Below are positions 1-11,871 of a stretch of DNA of 64,000 bases, piece after piece. Within the stretch, counting starts at the first letter, position 1; every line of letters starts with the position of its first letter. Source of the stretch: Xanthostigma xanthostigma (lineage: Eukaryota > Arthropoda > Insecta > Raphidioptera > Raphidiidae); assembly GCA_963575645.1 (NCBI GenBank), contig OY754476.1, positions 7,564,001 through 7,628,000 on the forward strand, given 5' to 3'. The translations under genes were made by a program, and so were the position numbers. Under the pieces are notes generated by a model. That model had not been told where the DNA came from, did no database searches, and worked only from the letters and a program-made list of their open reading frames with translations.

Positions 1-240
1 GATAGAATAATTTCCGAGTTTATCGCGTTCAGACAGACTGGAAACTTTATCACTATATTATGGCGTCGTAACCTAAGATGTGTGTATGCCTGCTGAGTGT
101 GAAACACATTCTCAATTATTCAGTAGGTAAAAACATTCGGCTTCAGCAAAGTCTTTATTTTGATTTTTGATCGAAATTGAAAGTTTTGATGAAGGTATAA
201 TTTTTTATTTCGATTGGACTCTAATTTTGCGTAACTAAAT

Positions 241-356
241 CAGTGGTCTCCAAAATTATTTTATCAATCATCTCAAATTAAAGTAAATACGGTGGGAACG
301 CTAACAATTTACTGGCTCGATTTCTTCATATTCGTACATCATTTTGGAAACCACTG
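241..356. mobile_element. Small hAT-like MITE (116 bp)
   Basis: The left end reads CAGTGGTCTCCAAAAT and the right end ATTTTGGAAACCACTG. These are near-perfect inverted termini of the CAGTGGTTCCCAAA type seen in many hAT non-autonomous elements. The flanking 8-mers (AACTAAAT and CTCTATAC) match only partly, so the target-site duplication has decayed or the assignment is wrong. Confidence 0.5.
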
Positions 357-414
357 CTCTATACCTATATTAGAATAGGGTCATTATAATTTTATACATA
401 ATATCGTATATTAT

Positions 415-707
415 TATAGTCCAAGAGGTCGCGACCACAAATTGACAGAATTTTCAAAAGGCTAATATTTTCAGGTTAGCCAGTATTTAGGCTGTAAATT
501 AGATATATTCTTGCAAGAATGTCAGTTGTTGGGACTCCTGGCGTCGTTAGCGGCGGTTTAAGAGATGTAACCGAAACTAGTCTTTTGTGAAAGATTATTG
601 AATTGAATTAAAAAAAAAAAAAAAAACAGTTACATAGATCTCATTTTGATAGAATGAACCTTAGTCAGCAATTCTTATAATTTCTGGTCACGGCCTCTTG
701 GGATATA
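415..707. mobile_element. Inverted-repeat MITE, possible TA target site
   Basis: The left terminus at 421-437 is CCAAGAGGTCGCGACCA and the right terminus at 685-701 is TGGTCACGGCCTCTTGG, 17-bp inverted repeats with two mismatches. TATA follows the ends on both sides, which would fit a Tc1/mariner-type TA insertion. The interior is non-coding. Confidence 0.55.
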
Positions 708-3700
708 AGATATGTTACAAAAATTTTGACAATCGATACACAAAAACACTTTGAAACCGACCTTCTATTGTTGGATGACATTTTTTTAGAATCAAGTAAT
801 TTGCTACTTTTAATATTGGTTTTTGAAAATTAATATTAATTACAACAAAATCGTATACTTTTTGATTAAAACACAAACTTTGTCAAAATTTTACAAAAAA
901 AATTATCAGTCTAGATAAAAATGTTTAAAATCAGAAAAACTAGCTGTACTTTTCAAGTAAAAACGATCAAACGAAGGATGTACAACTTGCAAAAATATTT
1001 TTGAAGTACAGTTTAAAAGTATATTATGTAACTTGGATTAACATTTTTTATTTAATTTATTAAATTATTCAGAATTTTCATTTTTTTAAATGAAATATCT
1101 TGCGACTGCATTTCAAAATGGCGATCTATAAATATTTATGTTTTTTTAACGAAATATCTGCCGCTTGAAATTCGTTATAACCAAGTTTCACTGTATAAAG
1201 ACTTTCCACCATGATATTAATAAGAAATACGTATTTTTTACTCGACAGCGCTTGAAGGAGGGTAATATTTTGGTCAATTTTTAGGCGCGAGAGCAATAGT
1301 TAAACTACCTTTAAGCATTCGCATTATCTATGAGTCTTGTGTCACGCATTTTTGTATCACAAGTGCAGCTCAAATGGCATTTTGAAAAGTCATTTTATGA
1401 AAGCATAACAACAGAGAATCCTGTATTTTGATGTGATTTAAAAAAAAAAAAAACACCGTCTTATTTCACATCGTCGTATCGAAACTTAATATTTTTAAAT
1501 AAAAACATCTTTAAAAATATAATTTTTACAAATTATTGAACAAAACCTATGTAAAAATGTCCCCTTTTTCTTTTAAATCTCATATCATTGTTGTTATAGA
1601 ACTCAAAATCTCGTAGTGCTTTTTATGGAGACACTTTTATATGCGAGATTATCCTGAACCTGTTAGTTAACTCATATCTTATGGACAAAGCCATCTTAAT
1701 TAATTTTCACGTATTTCTTACCAATGCCATTCCGTGGAACATATATGAATGCGAGTTAAACCTCCATTTTGTACGTACAAGCAGTCATTTTGAAACGAAG
1801 TCTTGTCTTAAATAAAATCCAGTTTTGAATTTTAACACTTCATCTTGTTGACATCAGCGTCAGACAAAGAACAAGTTGTGGGCTTGCTCTGGTTGCTAGC
1901 TTTTTTTAATGCACGTATTAACTGATTTCATGTAGGTATGTAATGAATTTTATTAAGTAATGGCAGTATAATTTACAAATAAATAACTAATAATATCACG
2001 AAAACGAATATTAATTTATTATCACTTTGAAATTCATTCAAGATGAGTCCAACAGTTCAACCTCAACGAGGATATTTTATAAATAACAACTAAGTACGTA
2101 TTAAAATTTGTATAAATTCGACTTTTTCAATTTCCGAATATTACCTAAATTACATTTCACTTCACAGTATGGGTAAAGTGCAGGAAAAATATTTCCGGAG
2201 CAAATATCAAAAAATGGGTATTTTTTTGGTACTGTCTAATGACGTCAAGACATTGATTTAATTTCAAACGGTCGTGTTTTGAATAAATACATTAAGCAAA
2301 GACTTTATATAAGAAACGTTATTTCAAACAAAAAAGTAGACAAAAAAAAATATTGAGGCGCATGTATGTAAGTGCTTAAGTGGGCTTATTTGTCGAGCGT
2401 CTATAATTCACAGTCTCTCCCTTTTCTTCATTAATGATGCGAAATCAATGCAATGTATTGTAATTTAACTAATCACGCTTCATTCTTTTTACAACAAAAA
2501 CGCAATTACATTTAAGAGAAAATAATAACACTAAAGAAAATTAATCAATTTATATTTATAGGTTATAGGTAATGTGGACGTGTCTGTCACTGAAATGAAC
2601 TTCATAAAAATTGATTTCATATTCTAAGTAGAAATAAATAATAATAATTTAGATTTACACTAGGGATAGATCGATTGAATAACCATTCGATTTTTTATCG
2701 GTTATAGGATTTTTCCGAAAAATTATTTTTTATATTCGGCTTTCGAAACTGCCCCAATTTAATTCGAGTTTTTCCGGATAGGCATTTCTTGTATTCGGAA
2801 CTATTCAGCATCGACTGCTTAACCTCTATTCGATTTTAAAAATTTTGAATAGATTTAGATATCTACTCAAAATTAGTTTTTAAATTTTGTTTTGTGCATT
2901 AGTGCTTTTATCAAAAGTTATAATGGTTCGAAATTCGCTATAGTCCAAATATTTTGCGTCGCTGACTTTTTTTCAAAAAGTCAATTTCATCACGTTTTTC
3001 AATAAGACACGCCCCTATTGCCTACAATAGTTCATTTATAAACAACAAAATTTATATCCTCAATAAAAAAGTGTAGTTTAATTATTATCATTTGTTTCAT
3101 GCTCATTTATAAAATATAATCTTTCAATTTATATTTATAACAGAAGGTGCTTTTGTTTAATAAATTGTTAAATTTTCTATTAAATGGGTTAAATTTACTA
3201 AACATCAAATAGGTATCCTGGGACATTCGGTTGGTATATTTTACAAGTCTTAATGCTTTTACTAAAGATACCTATACTTATAATAATTTGATTGCGTTCT
3301 AGATAAAGAAAATTATTTTAATACTGTTATTATTCAAAACCGTATAAATATTAAACACAATTAAGGCAATTTCTTACACCTGCTTTGTATATATACCATT
3401 TCCTACAGCGATAATACAGTTTGAGCTACTTTTACACGACTTAAGTACATTTTCATTTTACTTTGCGAAACTTGTAATCTTTGGCAATAATGATGTTAAA
3501 ATTAAGACACGTCTAATATAATCATTTTAATCAAAAATAGATAGTATACTATTGACGCTCGACAGCTCAGCGTGAAATTCGAAAGTATGAGTATGTTACT
3601 GTTGAAGTCTATTATGCGGACAACTAGATTTCCCAGGAAATAGAGCCCACTGCTAGGCAAAACCCATTTTCGAATCTTCTCGAAATATTAAACCCGACTG

Positions 3701-4197
3701 CCCAATGCAGGAATCAGAAATTTTTTCCTGGGTATATTTTTTTCTTTATTACAATCGCAAAAAGTGCACTTTCGATACATTTTTGTGGGTATTTATGTGC
3801 GAAAGAGGGAAAATAATTTTTTCAACTCAAAAACTATTATAAAGCAAGCGTTGTTCTTAACAATTTAATATTCTTCGATTTAATCTCCTTTTTTACAATA
3901 TCAAATTTTCTAGATCTTAGAAATCAATTATTTTATGGATAGAATTTAAATCCTTTAAAACTTAGATCTGAGTTTTGTTAATCTAACTCCGGAAAACAAA
4001 CTCGAATATTGTACAGCTTTCTGCCTTGACCGCAGTTGCCAAAAATAGCTTCAACTGCTTAGGCATTATCAAATTTTCCGGTATAGACTTTGACGGTAAT
4101 ATATTCATTTAAGCAATTACTAGAGTAAAATTACTAATAGAGAAACATATTTTTAAAAAAACACACACACACGCAAATGTAGAAAATATATGTCTAA

Positions 4198-4297
4198 GCT
4201 CTTTTATAACGTTTAAAAGTGTGAGACACTCACTGTACCATATGTATTTCATTTAATACATTGAGTGATCCACGCTTCCAAACGTTATAAAGGAGAT
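4198..4297. repeat. Foldback element, family A
   Basis: Two arms of about 38 bp are complementary across a short loop: CTCTTTTATAACGTTT on the left pairs with AAACGTTATAAAGGAG on the right, and the pairing continues through the CACTCA/TGAGTG segments. A diverged second copy lies at about 10515-10610, which supports a dispersed family. No target duplication was identified. Confidence 0.5.
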
Positions 4298-6348
4298 ATA
4301 AATGTATTTTTTTTAATGTAAAACACGTTTTCCCACCATATTTTCCCGCCACCTCCACCATGTGCGATTATTATTTATAATTTTTTATTTAGATGTTATC
4401 ATAGTCAAAATATCAGACAATTTGTATTGTTATAGAAACTACATTTACGATTGCAAAGACGCGAGTCATTTATATATTTTAGGGAGGATGAAAATCGAGT
4501 TTTAATTTTTTTTTACAATTTATATAACTTAAGTAGCGGGTTAAAATAACTTTTGTCGCCGCAGAATTTTTCAAATAAACTAGAAATAACTAAAGAAAAA
4601 AATTATGACATTTTTTAGTTAAACTGTGATAGTTATTAATTAATTAATTTCGAGATTTATATACTAATAAAAAATATATTTTGTTTAAATTAACATTGAA
4701 AATATTCATCAAGACCCATTTATGAGATAAATATCTGATTAATGTCATATAAAAATAATAACAAAAAGTAATATATTTTCGTCATAGTTATTATAAATAA
4801 AAACATAATTGTATATTACGACAAAATAATTAGACGCTTTTAGCTAATTCACCTACTCTTGGTGTCTGCTATAAATTATACATTTAAGCACAAAAACAAT
4901 AAATATTTAAAATTACACACGACTAATGAGCAATTACATTACGCTACGAAATTAATTAATTTAGTGACCCGGAACATAAATGTATAAAACCGAGCAAAAA
5001 GTTTTAAATTGATGAAGAATTCGGCCATTAAACTAAAAATAACCAAAAAAAAAAAAAAAAAAACAAAGCACACTACATACATACCTCAAGTCTAACATTT
5101 GAATAATTAAAGAAAGGTGGGAAATAATCGGAGCTTACAAAGATATTTGTTTTAAAATAAGAAGTTTCAATTACAACGCATTTTTTTCAAAATTAAAAAT
5201 ATAAATGCTTGCGTCGATATCTTAGCTACCAACAATAGCATCTCTAACGCCAAAAACCAATTTCATTTCTCGTATTACAAACCGAACAAACAATTTTTTT
5301 GACATATTTACCTTGAATACTATTATTATCAAAATACATTTTTTAGAAATAATGTATGCATTTCCGGGCCAACTGAAATTTTCCGGACTTCAAATTAATC
5401 CAAAGTTCATTCTGAGAAAATATTTGCTAATGATGGAATTCAAAAAAATAATAAACGATTTCGAACTTAAAATTTTGTACATGTTATTCCAACGTTTGCA
5501 TTATTTATTTACCCAAAAACTATATCGTGACTGAAATACAAATAATTGCAGTGATTTTAGAGGTTTTTAGACCATAAATAATCATTATGGAATTACAAGT
5601 TTGACGTTCAGATATTGTGATTTTCAAATAAGCAGCTACTTACATTTTCATTGTTGCTAATGTAAAATACTATTTTAAATCGGTCGAATTTATACAAAAT
5701 TTCACTCAGCTTCTATACACGTAACATATTAATTAATGAATAGTTACATATTCTTTATTAGTTACTATATTTTACAACAAGACGTTAAGTTTTCTATATA
5801 CTTATATATCATTATATGTATGTATAAGGGGCATATAGCATATAAATATATAACATTACAAGGATTGCACATATATATTATTAAACTGAGTCACTATTTT
5901 GTTTGGCACAGTAGCATAATCTTTTCTACTTTTATTATCGGCGGGCTGGCAAAAAAATATTGTCCGAAATTGTCATACATAGTTATTGTGCATAACATTT
6001 GTCCAGTTTAGGCTCGAACAATACTGAAAAACTCGTCACGTTACAGTTTTAACTTTGCACTACTATTCAAGGGAATTCGCAGAAATGCAAGAAATCCATT
6101 TTGGCGAGAATGCAGAGACAAGCCTAAGTAGTTCGAACTCTTAACGATATTTCTTTATCACCTTCTTTTGAGCGAAATCAACATCGACATTACAAGAAGT
6201 ACAGAAAATCTGTTTTGATTGGAATTCGAAAAATACAAAGTAAATGCTCTTCTATCGAACGGAATCGTATGAGAAGAAAGGGTTTAATCTGCTTTGGCAA
6301 TGATAGTTTTGAGTTGATTTTTACGGACACTGTCATTTAAAAGTCTTC

Positions 6349-6354
6349 TTTATT
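6349..6354 (-). promoter_or_regulatory. Candidate polyadenylation signal for FoxB
   Basis: AATAAA is present on the minus strand about 40 bases after the FoxB stop codon. The position fits a short 3' UTR. Spacing is the only support. Confidence 0.4.
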
Positions 6355-6393
6355 ATTAACGAAACGTACCAAAGGCGGCGTTTTAGAAAAAGA

Positions 6394-7437
6394 TCAAGCT
6401 GTCAATCTAAACGCTGTTCCGACGCCCGGAACCGACGGAACGCCAGATATCTGAACGTCATCGTCGGAAACACTTGCGGCCGTCGCCGAACTTAACAACT
6501 GGTATTGATGGAAGTATGGCACTACCAATAATGGCGGTACGCCAGTCGGACCAGGAGGAACGCCGCCAAGTTCAGCGGAGGCAGTGCACTGAGGGAAAAA
6601 ACTTAATGCCGAAATATCCGCACCACCGCAAACTGTTGTTCCATATTGATGAAACAACGCCGGGCCACTATTAATACCGGGCGCCGCTATCGGCGACGTT
6701 TGTTGTCTGTGTCGATGATGTAGCTGGAGCATTTTCTCGATCGCGCCGGCATCAACATCGTGTTGTTGTAGCGTCGGCCCGTTTCCCGTCGGCGGCGTCG
6801 TCGAACATGGTTTATCGGGCGATATTAAACTTTCTATAGTAAACGATCGCTTTGGTCTGACGACTGCAGAAGTCGTCGTCGTCGTTTGCAATTGTTCCCC
6901 GCAACTAGTGTCAACAGCCGCGTTTCCAGAACTTGGAGGCGACGGAATTCTTACAGCACCGAAACGGGCAGCCGACGCCGCTGTACAACTTCCTGTTTCA
7001 ATTGACATCGGTAAAGGCTGTGTATCGTTTGGGGCAAATAGAAAACGATTAATGCTAGCCAACGCTGCTAATTCGTTATCCAATAAATCCTTATCGTTCT
7101 TTAGCAATTTGAAGCGTTTCCGCCGTCGCAATAAACTTCCATTTTCGAACATGTCAAAAGCGGCTGGATGCAATGCCCAGTAAGCACCTTTTCCCGGTCT
7201 ATCGGGACGCCTGGGTATTTTTATAAAACAGTCATTGAACGATAAATTATGACGTAATGAGTTTTGCCATCGCTGCGTATTACGTCTGTAATAAGGAAAT
7301 CTTTCCGTTATGAAGCGATAAATGTCCGCTAACGGAAGCATCTTCTCAGGAGAACTCCATATCGCCATGGCCGTCAAAGAAATATAAGAATACGGTGGTT
7401 TCTGATCGCCATACGATTCTCTAGATGGTCTTGGCAT
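6394..7437 (-). CDS. FoxB: Forkhead box B transcription factor (FoxB), complete single exon
   Basis: A 347-residue forkhead transcription factor that binds DNA in the nucleus. The N-terminus [20 protein letters not shown] runs straight into the winged-helix domain (about residues 13-105), the arrangement diagnostic of the FoxB class (Drosophila fd96Ca/fd96Cb). The recognition helix [15 protein letters not shown] (57-71) and wing segment [12 protein letters not shown] are intact, followed by a basic stretch [10 protein letters not shown] (101-110). SFTIESLIS at 198-206 is an eh1-like motif, the Groucho co-repressor contact in other Fox proteins. The rest is low-complexity and rich in Thr, Pro and Gly. 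The start is set by the family N-terminus, and the ORF is uninterrupted and intronless. The neighbouring genes give no functional link. Class-level assignment is firm, but whether it matches fd96Ca or fd96Cb cannot be decided here. Confidence 0.96.
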   Translation of the reverse strand: MPRPSRESYGDQKPPYSYISLTAMAIWSSPEKMLPLADIYRFITERFPYYRRNTQRWQNSLRHNLSFNDCFIKIPRRPDRPGKGAYWALHPAAFDMFENGSLLRRRKRFKLLKNDKDLLDNELAALASINRFLFAPNDTQPLPMSIETGSCTAASAARFGAVRIPSPPSSGNAAVDTSCGEQLQTTTTTSAVVRPKRSFTIESLISPDKPCSTTPPTGNGPTLQQHDVDAGAIEKMLQLHHRHRQQTSPIAAPGINSGPALFHQYGTTVCGGADISALSFFPQCTASAELGGVPPGPTGVPPLLVVPYFHQYQLLSSATAASVSDDDVQISGVPSVPGVGTAFRLTA

Positions 7438-9507
7438 CGTGTTTAAGACAACTTTTCAACACTTCAAATATTTTCACGTGCACTACCGAGTCCTTATGAG
7501 ATTATTTCAATCTAGCAATGTTTTGTCACTACACAACTACAGCACTTCACCCGTTTTTTTGGAAACACTTTGGGGCCATCCCCACGTTATCACTTACAGT
7601 TTTCTCTTGCACATTATATCACCATCACCGAACGCAACCAAATAAAATACAGAACACTATCATTCAAATCACCCGATCAGTTAGCAGTCTATTTATTAAC
7701 TTATTAATCAGTTGACCATCAACTTATTGTTGTTAAACAACAACAACTGTCTCTGTTTGTTTATTGAACACTTTAACAAACAAACCACTTTGTCTGATGT
7801 CCGTTGTTATACTGTGCCCATTCGATTAGGTCAACTGACAGAAGTTGTTTGTCTACAACACTCCGCCTCCAGTTGTTCGATTGGTGTTTTCAACAACGAG
7901 CAGGAGGAGTTCCATTGTTACCCTCCTCGGTTTGTTCTACACCAATGCAGAATGTAATTATATGAACACACAGCATACATGAGGTTATGGCATAGCAATA
8001 TACTATAGTGTGCCAGGCTGCCAGCACTAGCATACGTGACGCAGGGGAATATAGGGATACATACAAACAATAAAAATCCGGGGTACCGCTGATGCTTTGC
8101 ATGTGTAAGTCGTAGTGTACCTGTACGGTATGTCCATACCCGTACCTGCCAGTGTACGGTCGCCAACACATGTTCTCCCCGTACCTATTATTATTGTGTA
8201 GATATAATATACAAGCCTTGTTATCTATGTATATGTGTACAAGGCGGTAAAGATTTCACTATAATCGGACATTTTGACGTTTATAATTATAATCAGCATA
8301 ACCTGGAGAGGCACGTGTGAAGCGTTAATAACGAATCTATAGGATGGCACAAACTGACCACCGGTCAGATAATTTAGTAATGACTGTTCATTAATTTGTG
8401 ATACCTGGAACATTGTCTAAAGCTAGGGTGACCAATCGTCCTGGATTTTCCGGGATTGCAGTTCCGCATTAGAGCCCTGTGTCCCGATTTGAGAAAATGT
8501 CCCGCATTATTACGCGAATTTTACAATATCCGATTATACATTATTTTATAATATATATTTTTTTTAATTTGGGTTATAAAAAAAAAAGGAAAAAAGTGAT
8601 TTATTTTTGTGAATACTGATGTTTACTAAAAAAAGTCATTCACACCAGTGTAAGGAAGTCTTTTTTCAGACATAAACGTTTTCTGTCCCGCATTGTGTTA
8701 CGATAAAAATGCTCAACCTATTCAAAGCTGCAATTTACACCTTTTCTGCTCTGATATTATTTAATAGAGTCAAGAAATCATTGAGTTCGGGAATAAATAA
8801 ACTAACTTCCATCAAGAAGGTTCTATTTACATCGAAAGATAATTATACAATAAAATGAAGATGAAGATGAAAATAAATTTTTCGAAACGTTGGCCACTAG
8901 CGAAACACTGGTAAAGCTTATTTTATGATCCTCAACCAAAACCTTCCTTCATCTTAATATTCTATTGGATCAACACTACTTTAACTGAATAAAATGAACC
9001 TTAAAAATAAACTACTTATTTCTGAAATAGTCGTACCGAAATAATTTGTTTCAATATCTACCTAATTCACTGTTCACATAGAACATTTTATGATCCCCAT
9101 GAACAATTTTTATTTCAATGGAAACATTCAGCTCTTTTCTTTTATCTAATAATTAATTCTGAATTATTTGCAACTATTAAACAAAATGTCTTAACGTTTC
9201 AGCTAATAAAACAAAATTTTGTGCTCAGTGTAGGAGATTCCACCAAAGTGCTTGATCAAGGATTCGCGTTAGAATGTGTGGGCTATTCCTTGGGTTCTGG
9301 AATAAATGCATTTTTTACAACAAACTTTCTGGACTGTGCAAAGTTTAGTACAACTAGCCCTGGATAATTACTTGCCAATCTAATAATAATAATATAATCA
9401 TAATCTAAATCCCATAATAATATAATGGTATAATCTAAATTATCTTTTAAGGAATAAAAATTATCTTACCTCAAATTATGAGTGTTAATGCAATTGATCG
9501 TTTTCTA

Positions 9508-9830
9508 AAACCAGAATAGAATAGAATAGTATTTATTATCCATATTACTGTACAAGTGGATATGTCCAACACCAAAATTACGAACTAGGTATACCTTCAT
9601 ACAAAATAATAAACACAAATTGGTAAAATACATAGTTGAATCCGATAATCGTCAATGTTATATAGACATTGAATAAGTAAAGTTGCCTTAATTTCTTTTT
9701 TAAATTTATTTAATTCAAGATTTTTGATATGATGAGGCAACATATTAAACATTTTTAGTGCGTGATATTCGGCACTATTATTAAACAAAGTCATTGCGGA
9801 TTTTGGCAAAATCACATTCGAATTATTACT
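9508..9830 (-). mobile_element. 3' fragment of a non-LTR retrotransposon (LINE) with simple-repeat tail
   Basis: Read on the minus strand, the frame 9597-9815 encodes a peptide with FNMLPHHIKNLELNKFKKEI, resembling the extreme C-terminal tail of jockey/CR1-like reverse transcriptases (NxLPxxIK....FKxxLK). Downstream on the same strand is an AATAAATACTATTCTATTCTATTC tail, a short-unit repeat like those ending such LINEs. Only the last few hundred bases survive, so this is a dead 5'-truncated copy. Confidence 0.55.
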
Positions 9831-10514
9831 ATAGTGGATCGTGTCTGGTGAAATAAAATCTTACGTAAGAAGGGAAAGGGGGAGTCCGAAAAATCGTATG
9901 TGTCCTTACATGGGGAAAGGAGGGGTCAAAAATAATCGTCCTTACGTAATTAATGATGGCGCCTTAAGCGCTTTTCGTGGATATCAATTTTGCAACGTAA
10001 GTCAACGAAAAAACCGGGCCGTTAGTAGAAAATACATACAAGTTAACTCTGACTATGAGAATTAAGTTTTTGTTCCAACGTGTAATCTTATAACCATTAT
10101 TAGTACAGAGATTTTAATGTACACCTTTATGGCAACCACGATACATGTTTGTATACACAGATAGTTATCGCATGAACCATTACCATGGTAACATACTATC
10201 GTATAACTAAGAAGAAATATGATTTAACAATGACGACACATATCGATGGATAATATCCAAACATTTTGTAAATTTTACAGGAAAGCCAAAAAACGTTTTA
10301 CAGTTCTCATATAGCCCATATTTGCTTGCTGTAATTATGTTCAATATTATTATGTTTATTAGTAGGTATTACCTATATTATAATGAAGCTTCATGGTTAG
10401 ATCATTTAAGTGTAAAACTGTTATTCAGCAATTTGTCGCTTACGTAGGGTATTCAATTTTCTACGTTATCGTCAAAGTTCTTAAATCAGATTTAGAATTT
10501 TTGACAATGTTTTC

Positions 10515-10610
10515 CTTCCCTGTACTTATATTTCATTTAAGTCATCGAGTGCCCCACGCTTTTTTGTAGAAAATGTTATAGTCGACAAAATTACTGGTAG
10601 GTAATTTTCT
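10515..10610. repeat. Degraded second copy of foldback family A
   Basis: CATTTAAGTCATCGAGTGCC and the following CCACGC and GTTATAG segments align in order with 4251-4290 (CATTTAATACATTGAGTGAT, CCACGC, GTTATAAAG). The left arm is too diverged to pair cleanly. Confidence 0.35.
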
Positions 10611-11812
10611 CTTATAGCATTGTTTTCACACAAATTTAAGAAGGAATTGGAAAAATGTATATTTAACGATTTTTTTACTCTGAGAACGTTAGTTCGGAAG
10701 GTATTGCCGCAATAATTTTGATGGACTTAGGATACTTTTTCGAAAGAACGAGTTACCTCGCGCTTGTCGGTTCTGCGAAAAAATATGTTTGAGCTGCCGG
10801 CCTATAATACGTGCATGAGAAAAACCATAGTACAAAATATCGGCATGGGGCCACCGTGATCTTGAGCAACTGAAGTATTTGCTGGCCATCTATTGGACAC
10901 CTACTGAACTGTTCCATCTAAACACTAATGGAATAGAGCTGCTCTCTAATTCTGATCCTTTTAAGCCTGTGGTTTGTGTATATGGTATAATCCTTGCATA
11001 TCGTAAAATTCTAAAAATTTGTAGCGACTTTTATTTTAAACAATAAGCATTGCTTTTATAATTTCTTCATAAATAAAATAAATTTTAGAGATTTTTTCAT
11101 TTTTTTAGAATTAGTTCTATAATATATATATGTATATAGAGAGGGTAGCACAATTCAGCAAAGCTATGTCCTTTTCTATCCTTAATGTTCTGTCTCCCTT
11201 ATATTTTCAATAAAATTCAAACTGACTCTTATGACTATAGACAAAAACGGCCACAATTGTAAATTTCATCCGGTGCATGAACTCTTGAAGAGTTGCGCTT
11301 TTAAAGCAATAGTACATCAAAGTAAAACATGGCTGCATGCTAATTCCGCTATTTTCTTTACTGTTTGCCAACGGAGTTTCGGTGTTGAAGTGCTGGTTTT
11401 TAACTCTATTTCATTACAAACGCAATTCCACTGCCCAGTTGCTTTTTTGGATTGAAATAGAATTTTGACATGTATGTTTCTTTTACAGAATGTGATCAAT
11501 TTAATTATTATACTTAGTCTCGACGTGTAAATTTAGTGTTTAAAGTCAGACATAAATTATACTCTAAATTATAAGTTTTAGCAGCCTTTCAATCAAAAAT
11601 TAAATTCTACAATTAATTCATTATCTATCATCAGAAAATTAAGTTCTATATAGTTCGTTTGTACTTTATCCTTGACTTTAATATGTAGTACAATTATGTA
11701 TAAATTTCGGATTGATTTGTGTTTTAAATAGGATAGTGATTTAGATTTCAACGTGATTAATTGGTGAATTATTTCTTTTAGATTGATACTGTGGGGTTGA
11801 TTTGCCGCCGGT

Positions 11813-11871
11813 ATGCTTCATCACCATCACCACCAAATACCGCAAAATCAACTTCAGAGAGATCCGAACAG
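11813..11871 (+). CDS. stau: stau coding exon 1
   Basis: Encodes the first 19 residues, beginning M-L followed by a five-His run. TTTTAG at about 11779 suggests that the exon itself starts near 11782 with an untranslated leader. The donor is AG/GTCGGT. Confidence 0.8.

Larger units (their letters stand above)
1..6390. other. AT-rich intergenic region upstream (left) of FoxB 3' end
   Basis: No convincing coding sequence is seen. The short open frames here are AT-rich and match nothing I recognise. The stretch holds three small inverted-repeat elements (listed separately), poly-A runs near 610, 1440 and 5050, and a short CA run near 4160. The 3640-3730 stretch (CCCACTGCTAGGCAAAACCC and onward) resembles a short fragment widespread in insect genomes, but I cannot assign it to a family. 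Confidence 0.6.
7438..11780. other. Intergenic region between FoxB promoter side and staufen
   Basis: FoxB transcription would start within the first few hundred bases, since both genes are transcribed away from this interval. No further gene is visible. The interval holds a truncated repeat starting TAGGGTGACCAATCGTCCTGG near 8427, a LINE 3' fragment (9508-9830), a region with repeated TTACGTAA/GGGAAAGG-type segments near 9855-9970, and a degraded foldback copy near 10515. Any non-coding 5' exons of staufen would also lie here, but none can be named. Confidence 0.5.

Noticed and set aside
6474-7183. Plus-strand open frames of 66 and 91 codons opposite FoxB
   Set aside because: They are antisense shadows of the GC-richer FoxB coding sequence and show no domain.
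8427-8720. TAGGGTGACCAATCGTCCTGGATTTTCCGGG as a complete hAT element
   Set aside because: Only one end is recognisable: no reversed TGGTCACCCTA terminus or target duplication was found nearby.
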